DNA from: Dyadobacter soli | Lineage (GTDB): Bacteria > Bacteroidota > Bacteroidia > Cytophagales > Spirosomataceae | Length of the DNA: 64,000 nucleotides | Direction: 5' to 3' | Assembly: GCF_900101885.1 (NCBI RefSeq) | Contig: NZ_FNAN01000002.1 | Span: 310,001 to 374,000, forward strand | Shown here: one piece after another, positions 58,441 through 64,000 of the stretch | How positions within the stretch are numbered: position 1 is the first letter of the stretch | Layout: the number at the start of each line of letters is the position of its first letter | Program-made: the position numbers and the translations under genes | Notes under the pieces: model-generated | What the model saw: only the letters and a program-made list of their open reading frames with translations | Told to the model about the DNA's origin: nothing | The model's database searches: none

Positions 58441-59875
58441 CGAGCAATTGAAGGTCTCTTACAACGCCGATTGCATGATCGGGGTAAACACCCAGCCAGA
58501 TCAGCGCAAACGTGAGAACAAATAGCGCTACCATGCTTATCCCAAGGAAAACGGGGTATTTGGGCGGCGGGCCGGGCAGCAAATCGCGGGTTCCGGCGAA
58601 CATCGTCGTCACCACCCGCAGGTAATAGTAAAGCCCGACGACGCTACTTAGCACCAGCACACTGGCCAGTAGCCAAAACCCCTGCCCGATGCCCGTGGTG
58701 AGCACATAAAATTTACCCGTAAAACCCGCCGTGAGCGGTATCCCCGCCAGCGAAAACATGGCCACGCTGAGTATGCTCGCCAGCGCGGGCTGCTTCCAGA
58801 ACAACGCCCTGTAATGCACGAGCTCCTCCGCATCCGACTCCGCTCCGGAAAGAATGGTAATCACTCCGAATGCGGCGAAGGTGGCCGTGAAGTAAGTAAG
58901 CAGGTAAAAACTGACCGCCTGCGGCACCACGTCGCCTCCCGGAATGAATGCTACCAGCAGATAGCCCAGGTGCGCGATGGAAGAATAGGCAAGCACCCGC
59001 TTGATATTGCTTTGGCGCAATGCCAGCAGGTTCCCGACCACCATTGAAGCAATGGCAATGACAATCATGACGACCTGTAATTGCTCCGACCGGAAACCGT
59101 CAATCGCCGCGAAAAAGCGCAGCATTGATGCTACTACGCCACCCTTCGAAGCCGTAGCGATGAATGCGGTTACAGGCACGGGCGCGCCCTGGTACACATC
59201 CGCCGTCCACATGTGAAAAGGCACCACCGCCAGTTTGAAACCCAGCCCGACGAGCATCAGTCCAAGCCCGGTGAGGAGCAATGGCGGCACGCTGGCCGCG
59301 CCTATCACATTCGCCATTCCCGCGAACGATAATGCGCCCGTTTGCAGATACACGAGGGCCATTCCAAAAAGCAGGAAAGCGGATGAAAACGCCGCCAGTA
59401 CCAGGTACTTGATCCCGGCTTCGATGCTATGGTTGCGCGCACGCAGGTAGGCAATGAGCGCGTAGAGGCCTATGGTGAGGATTTCGAGCCCAAGAAATAA
59501 CGAAACGAAGTGGTTGCTGACCGCCAGCACACACGCGCCCAGCGTACACAGGAAGAGCAGCACGTAATACTCTTTGGGCCCTTCTTCTTTTTCCTGAAAA
59601 TAAATGTAGGAAAACACATTGACCGCCAGCCCGGAAAAAATGATCAACCCGATCATGAAAGCGCCGAAGCTATCGATCATAAACAGCGAACCGACCTGAT
59701 AGGGCAGCATCGCACGGATATTCAGCAAGGAAATGAATGCGATGACAAAAAGTAAAAGGCTTACCAGCTGAATGAGGCGATGGCTCAACCGCGCCACGAT
59801 CAGCAACATCACCAGGACGGATGCGCCAGCCAGCACCAGGAGCGGCATCAGCGCGTTGAAATCATTGTTTGACAT
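58409..59875 (-). CDS. nuoN: NADH-quinone oxidoreductase subunit N
   Basis: 488 residues from ATG 59875. Antiporter-like membrane subunit of complex I, about 14 helices; the family core includes GIKYLVLAAFSSAFLLFGMA and FHMWTADVYQGAPVPVTAFI ATASKGG with the key lysines, followed by NLLALRQSNIKRVLAYSSIA HLGYLLVAF. Last gene in the visible nuo order J-K-L-M-N; overlaps nuoM by 14 bp. Its 3' end overlaps the SGNH gene on the other strand by 32 bp. Confidence 0.95.
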   Translation of the reverse strand: MSNNDFNALMPLLVLAGASVLVMLLIVARLSHRLIQLVSLLLFVIAFISLLNIRAMLPYQVGSLFMIDSFGAFMIGLIIFSGLAVNVFSYIYFQEKEEGPKEYYVLLFLCTLGACVLAVSNHFVSLFLGLEILTIGLYALIAYLRARNHSIEAGIKYLVLAAFSSAFLLFGMALVYLQTGALSFAGMANVIGAASVPPLLLTGLGLMLVGLGFKLAVVPFHMWTADVYQGAPVPVTAFIATASKGGVVASMLRFFAAIDGFRSEQLQVVMIVIAIASMVVGNLLALRQSNIKRVLAYSSIAHLGYLLVAFIPGGDVVPQAVSFYLLTYFTATFAAFGVITILSGAESDAEELVHYRALFWKQPALASILSVAMFSLAGIPLTAGFTGKFYVLTTGIGQGFWLLASVLVLSSVVGLYYYLRVVTTMFAGTRDLLPGPPPKYPVFLGISMVALFVLTFALIWLGVYPDHAIGVVRDLQLLVTAPATSFAE

Positions 59876-61382
59876 AAGGCTGGTGTTGTAAAGCCGCACT
59901 TTGAACATCCATAAACCGTACAAGCTCGGTAATAGCCGGCCGCGCAGTGTCGATTACGGGCTGCGGAAACAGGCCGAGCCAAACGATCGATACCGTGAGC
60001 GCAGCCATAATCAGCATTTCCCGGAAAGAAAAATCCGGGACTGTTTCCATCGTTTTCCGCGGGCCGAGAAATATCTTCCCGACAATGCGCAGCGAGTAAA
60101 CGGCCGAGAATATCAGTCCGGACGCTGCGGCTACGGTGATCCAGGGATGAGCCTGGAATACCCCCAGCAGGATCAGAAATTCGGCAATGAAGTTTCCCAG
60201 CCCCGGCAATCCCAGCGAGGCCATCGCAAATACGAGCCCTATCGAGCCCATTTGCGGCATTGGGCCCCAAAGGCCGCCCATTTCCCCGATATCCCGGGTA
60301 TGCAGCCGTTCCTTGATCATCCCGGCCATTAAAAACAATGCACCGGTGCTCAAAGCATGCGTTACCAGCTGCATAACCACGCCTTGCAGTGCCAGCTCAT
60401 TCAATGCAAAAATCCCTGTAATGACGAAACCCATGTGGCTAACGCTCGTGAATGCGACCAGCCTTTTCAGGTCGGTTTGCGAATAAGCCATCACCGCGCC
60501 GTAAATAATGCCCACCACGCCCAGCACCATCGCCGGAACCGCCGCTTCCCTCACCGCCTCCGGAAACATCGGTACCACGAACCGCAGCATGCCGTAAGCC
60601 CCGGTTTTCAGTAGCAGTCCGGCCAGGATAAGGCTTCCGGCTGTGGGCGCTTCCCCGTGCGCGTCGGGCAACCAGGTATGGAATGGAAAGACCGGCAGTT
60701 TGACCGCAAATGCAATCATAAAGCCCGACATCAGCCAGAATGCCGATTTGAATGGGATGACCGTTCCGGTCAGTTCGAAATAATTGAATGTGTAAATGCC
60801 GGTGTCTTGGCCGTGGATGAAGTACAGGCCCAGTATGGCCAGGAACATCAGCAAGCCGCTGGCCTGTGTAAATATGAAGAATTTGTAAGCCGCATATACC
60901 CTGTTTTCGCTTCCCCAAATGCCGATCAGAAAGTACATCGGAATGAGCATTACCTCCCAGAAAAAGTAGAACAGGAACAAGTCCATCGCCATAAACACCC
61001 CGGCCACACCGGCCAGGATCCAGAGCAGGTTGAAATAGTAAAAACCCGTCCGCTCGCGGATTTCGTCCCAGGAGCATAACACTGCCAGCACGCCGAGGAA
61101 AAATGTGAGTGCCAATAGCAGCAAACTCAGCCCGTCAACAGCCAGGTGGAAGCTAATGCCAAAAGAAGGAATCCAGGACTTGCGGTAATCCAGCAGCCAT
61201 TGACCGGATGGTACCGACCCCCCGGCTGGTGATGTGTTTGCCCAAATGGCGATCACGCACATTAACCCGATGACGCAGGCTACCAATGCAATCCACCGTG
61301 GTACGTGCCTGCTCCATTCCCCGGCCACGACCGCCGCAACGGCCCCGACCATTAAAACCGTGATCAAAAGAACCAGCATCAT
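59862..61382 (-). CDS. nuoM: NADH-quinone oxidoreductase subunit M
   Basis: 506 residues from ATG 61382 (61379 also possible). Antiporter-like subunit of complex I: FFWEVMLIPMYFLIGIWG, PVFPFHTWLPDAHGEAPTAG SLILAGLLLKTGAYG and YSQTDLKRLVAFTSVSHMGF are the conserved NuoM/ND4 stretches, with the proton-channel Lys and Glu in place. Proton pumping in the inner membrane. Start overlaps nuoL stop by four bases (ATGA). Confidence 0.96.
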   Translation of the reverse strand: MMLVLLITVLMVGAVAAVVAGEWSRHVPRWIALVACVIGLMCVIAIWANTSPAGGSVPSGQWLLDYRKSWIPSFGISFHLAVDGLSLLLLALTFFLGVLAVLCSWDEIRERTGFYYFNLLWILAGVAGVFMAMDLFLFYFFWEVMLIPMYFLIGIWGSENRVYAAYKFFIFTQASGLLMFLAILGLYFIHGQDTGIYTFNYFELTGTVIPFKSAFWLMSGFMIAFAVKLPVFPFHTWLPDAHGEAPTAGSLILAGLLLKTGAYGMLRFVVPMFPEAVREAAVPAMVLGVVGIIYGAVMAYSQTDLKRLVAFTSVSHMGFVITGIFALNELALQGVVMQLVTHALSTGALFLMAGMIKERLHTRDIGEMGGLWGPMPQMGSIGLVFAMASLGLPGLGNFIAEFLILLGVFQAHPWITVAAASGLIFSAVYSLRIVGKIFLGPRKTMETVPDFSFREMLIMAALTVSIVWLGLFPQPVIDTARPAITELVRFMDVQSAALQHQPYVKQ

Positions 61383-63268
61383 AGCATTATCTGAATACCG
61401 AGGATGAGAATTGCGCCAGCGACCAGGCCCATGATATACCACCGGAGCGAACCGGATTGCGTTCGTGAAAGCAGCTTGTACATGTCGCCGGTTATGGCGG
61501 CTATTCCGGTGTACAGCTTGTCGGTAATGTCCTTTTTATTGATGCTGGAAATATAAATGAAAGGTTTCACCAGCATCCGGTCGTACAGCGCATCGAAGGC
61601 CCAGCCCGAAAACCAGAAGCGGTGAAGCTGCACCACCAGTCCATTCCGGCGAAGATTTTCAATGCGAGACGGTTTTTGGTAATAATAATAGTAACCCAGA
61701 AATATGCCTCCCAGGGTGGCTAATGCTGCCAGCAATTGAAAAAGCCATTCGGAAGGAATATTCTCCTTCATGAATGTTTCGGGTAAAACCGGGTGCAAAA
61801 GGTCCGAGAAGAGGGTGAAATGTCCGAAATTATGAGGTAGCTCGATAAAACCTGCGAAAACCGAGAATAGCGCCAGCACTACCAATGGCATGGTCATGCG
61901 CCTGCCCGGTAGATGACCGATGGGCGTATGCGACTCGCCCCAGAAAGTCAGGATCATCATACGGGTAGTATACGCGGCGGTGATCAATGCACCGGCCAGC
62001 GCTACCGCCCACAGCACGGCATTGCCGCCACCAGCCGACCAGGAATACCAGAGGATCTGATCTTTACTGTAAAAACCGGCGCTCACGAGCGGCACCGCGG
62101 CCAGGGAAATTGCTCCCGCCAGAAACGTCCAGAAAACGACGGGCATTTTATCTTTCAAACCGCCCATTTTAAACATATTATGCTCATGATGAAGAGATTC
62201 GATGATCGCCCCCGCGGCCAGGAAGAGTAATGCTTTAAAAAACGCATGGATCATAAAATGGAACACGGCTGCCGTCCACGCACCTACGCCCAATGCAAGG
62301 AACATATAGCCGATCTGGCTGATGGTGGAATAAGCGAGCACGCGTTTGATATCGTACTGGGTAAGTGCCGTCAATCCGGCAAGCAGCAACGTGGCCGCTC
62401 CGATGACCGCAACCACCAGTCGGGCGGTTTCGGAAAGGGCAAAGATCGTATGCATACGAGCAACCAGGTACACGCCCGCAGTCACCATCGTGGCCGCATG
62501 TATGAGCGCGCTCACGGGCGAAGGCCCGGCCATGGCATCTGGGAGCCAGGTTTGTAATGGTAACTGGGCCGATTTGCCGAGACCGCCGGCCAGCAACAGT
62601 AGCGCGGTGATCGTGACGCTCGTGCTGTTGGGCTGCCAGATCGCCGACGCATTGGCCCCGATTTCGGAAACGACCAGCGTGCCGGCCTGCTGAAATACCA
62701 TAAACAGCCCGATCGCCATCGCCGCGTCACCAATGCGCGTCACGGTGAATGCTTTGCGGGCGGCAGCGCCGTTGGCGGGCTGTTCGTACCAGAAGCCGAT
62801 CAGCAGGTAGCTGCACAGCCCCACGCCTTCCCAGCCCAGGTACATCAGCAAAAGGTTGTCCGCCAGGACGAGCACCAGCATTGAAAACACGAACAGGTTC
62901 ATACTCGCAAAAAACCGCGCGTAATCCCTGTCGGCCTCCATGAACGCGGTGGAATAAATGTGGATCAGCGCGCCGATAAAGGTGATCGCGAACACAAATA
63001 CCAGTGACAGGGCGTCGAGCGAGAGGGTGATTTTTGCATTAAAATCCCCTACTTCGAACCACGTCCATAAGGTCTGCGTGTACACAGCGTTTTCGGGCAT
63101 GCCCGACAGGAATGCACCACCCACGGCGAACATAACGAGCGCGGAAAGGCAGATGCTGCCCGCCCCGACGATCGCTACCGCTTTCCGGGAAATGTACTTT
63201 CCGGCAAATGCGAGGATAAGGAACCCGCCCAGCGGCAGGGCAGGAATGAGCCACAGAAACTTGTCCAT
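61379..63268 (-). CDS. nuoL: NADH-quinone oxidoreductase subunit L
   Basis: 629 residues, normal NuoL/ND5 length. Core motifs: YLGWEGVGLCSYLLIGFWYE, QLPLQTWLPDAMAGPSPVSA LIHAATMVTAGVYLVAR, and DIKRVLAYSTISQIGYMFLA. The C-terminal lateral helix region (KPFIYISSINKKDITDKLYT) reaches to NuoN/M in the complex. Pumps protons on NADH oxidation. Twenty-one bases after nuoK. Confidence 0.97.
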   Translation of the reverse strand: MDKFLWLIPALPLGGFLILAFAGKYISRKAVAIVGAGSICLSALVMFAVGGAFLSGMPENAVYTQTLWTWFEVGDFNAKITLSLDALSLVFVFAITFIGALIHIYSTAFMEADRDYARFFASMNLFVFSMLVLVLADNLLLMYLGWEGVGLCSYLLIGFWYEQPANGAAARKAFTVTRIGDAAMAIGLFMVFQQAGTLVVSEIGANASAIWQPNSTSVTITALLLLAGGLGKSAQLPLQTWLPDAMAGPSPVSALIHAATMVTAGVYLVARMHTIFALSETARLVVAVIGAATLLLAGLTALTQYDIKRVLAYSTISQIGYMFLALGVGAWTAAVFHFMIHAFFKALLFLAAGAIIESLHHEHNMFKMGGLKDKMPVVFWTFLAGAISLAAVPLVSAGFYSKDQILWYSWSAGGGNAVLWAVALAGALITAAYTTRMMILTFWGESHTPIGHLPGRRMTMPLVVLALFSVFAGFIELPHNFGHFTLFSDLLHPVLPETFMKENIPSEWLFQLLAALATLGGIFLGYYYYYQKPSRIENLRRNGLVVQLHRFWFSGWAFDALYDRMLVKPFIYISSINKKDITDKLYTGIAAITGDMYKLLSRTQSGSLRWYIMGLVAGAILILGIQIML

Positions 63269-63289
63269 GCGCTTTCAGGTTTGGGGGTA

Positions 63290-63601
63290 TTACCCATTCA
63301 TTTCTTTCAGGTTGTCTATATCCAGCGATTTGTGCTGGTGATAGATTTGCAGGATCAACGCCAGGCCGATAGAAACCTCCGCGGCCGCCATTGCGAGAAT
63401 AAATACGAACATGACCTGCCCATCGGGCTGTCCCCACCGCGAACCCGCGGCTACAAATGCCAGACCGGACGCGTTGAGCATGATCTCGACCGACAACAGC
63501 ATGAATATGATATTCTTACGGATGATCACCCCGACGATCCCCAATGCAAACAGGAGCCCGGCCAGCAGTACCACCACTTCGATGGAAACAGATGGTTTCA
63601 T
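63290..63601 (-). CDS. nuoK: NADH-quinone oxidoreductase subunit K
   Basis: 103 residues, full NuoK/ND4L length, three helices: VLLAGLLFALGIVGVIIRKN, IIFMLLSVEIMLNASGLAFV with the two conserved glutamates (in SVEIML), and VMFVFILAMAAAEVSIGLAL. Start overlaps nuoJ stop by four bases (ATGA). Confidence 0.96.
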   Translation of the reverse strand: MKPSVSIEVVVLLAGLLFALGIVGVIIRKNIIFMLLSVEIMLNASGLAFVAAGSRWGQPDGQVMFVFILAMAAAEVSIGLALILQIYHQHKSLDIDNLKEMNG

Positions 63602-64000
63602 AGCATTACCGCTTCGTGTTTCTCTTCTTCTTTCTCCACTTCTTCTTTCAAAAACCGGTGCAGTACCAGCCTTTTATGACGCCCAATGTGCGCAGCGCCT
63701 ACCACCGCGGCCATCAGCAGCATTGCCGCCAGCTCCACGCCGATCAGGTATTCACGGAATAACGACACCGCTACTTGCCGCGGGCTCACCACAGCCGGGC
63801 TGTATGTGCCTTGGCCGGACGACAAAACCAGCACCAGAAATTCGGCAAACAATACAGCCGCCAGCAGCGTAGGACCAACCCATACTTTTACTTTCAACCA
63901 TTTGCGCTCCTGTTCGGCAGTCTCTTTCCCTAGGTTCAGCAGCATTACCACAAAAATGAAAAGCACCATGATCGCGCCGGCGTAAATGATGATTTCCAGC
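63598..64000 (-). CDS. nuoJ: NADH-quinone oxidoreductase subunit J (N-terminus off window)
   Basis: About 134 codons visible; the gene runs off the right edge. The frame enters as LEIIIYAGAIMVLFIFVVML LN, the conserved NuoJ/ND6 helix, followed by two more helices (LLAAVLFAEFLVLVLSSG, LIGVELAAMLLMAAVVGAAH) and a long charged C-terminal tail (EEVEKEEEKHEAVML). Upstream nuoA-I genes probably lie beyond the edge. Confidence 0.95.
   Translation of the reverse strand, partial: LEIIIYAGAIMVLFIFVVMLLNLGKETAEQERKWLKVKVWVGPTLLAAVLFAEFLVLVLSSGQGTYSPAVVSPRQVAVSLFREYLIGVELAAMLLMAAVVGAAHIGRHKRLVLHRFLKEEVEKEEEKHEAVML

Noticed and set aside
1..64000. rRNA, tRNA, integrase or prophage structural genes
   Set aside because: None found by reading; the mobile content is limited to the RAYT and the accessory defence-like genes.

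Overview
The window reads as chromosomal DNA of a Bacteroidota bacterium, most likely Cytophagales close to Dyadobacter or Spirosoma; genus is an inference. Support: a SusC/SusD pair run by an ECF sigma factor and a FecR anti-sigma factor, T9SS-type C-terminal sorting domains, lipoproteins with short lipoboxes, PadR-linked FtsX permeases with a prefix domain, a single-chain PurL, TAnnTTTG-type -7 promoter boxes, and almost no Shine-Dalgarno sequences. I saw no rRNA, tRNA or CRISPR array.

Layout. 1-6977: a secreted beta-propeller/HEAT protein cut by the left edge, a LysR regulator, a PadR regulator with an FtsX-type permease, and a Tat-exported Nif3-like protein. 6974-9030: an AbiEi/AbiEii toxin-antitoxin pair with a 13-bp inverted-repeat operator, then a small unknown protein preceded by a 71-nt structured element. 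9245-14581: formaldehyde dehydrogenase, a methyltransferase, a ScyD/ScyE-like lipoprotein, an AI-2E family transporter and an Nei/Fpg glycosylase. 14583-16206: a HipB-HipS-HipT type tripartite toxin-antitoxin operon with four evenly spaced 18-bp operators. 16267-24225: a lipoprotein, SusD, SusC, FecR and an ECF sigma factor. 24382-28967: an FG-GAP-like T9SS protein, a membrane protein, a two-gene small operon with a clear promoter, and a three-gene overlapping module (small protein, nucleotidyltransferase, 2H phosphoesterase).

29266-33960: GH29 fucosidase, a second copy of the small unknown protein plus structured element, an ApeA-like HEPN protein, a Fic protein with a convergent overlapping antitoxin-like gene, and a truncated nucleotidyltransferase. 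This stretch looks like an accessory defence/toxin-antitoxin region. 34209-40369: a tandemly duplicated two-gene unit (SGNH-fold lipoprotein with degraded catalytic motifs plus a sialate O-acetylesterase-like protein); the last gene has a one-base loss in a T run and lacks its C-terminus. 40380-46952: cupin protein, membrane protein, TetR regulator, RhuM-like protein, PurL. 47025-47574: a REP-associated tyrosine transposase with REP-like hairpins. 47652-58440: small membrane and secreted proteins, SGNH hydrolases, a GH13 alpha-glucosidase, DUF488, a ZU5-like lipoprotein, an AraC regulator and an SDR. 58409-64000: nuoN, M, L, K and J of respiratory complex I, leaving the window at the right edge.

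The most interesting items are the duplicated structured element with its small protein (both copies beside defence genes), the Fic/antitoxin pair arranged tail to tail, the NTase/2H-phosphoesterase module, the pseudo-SGNH tandem duplication, and a dispersed polypurine-polypyrimidine intergenic repeat.
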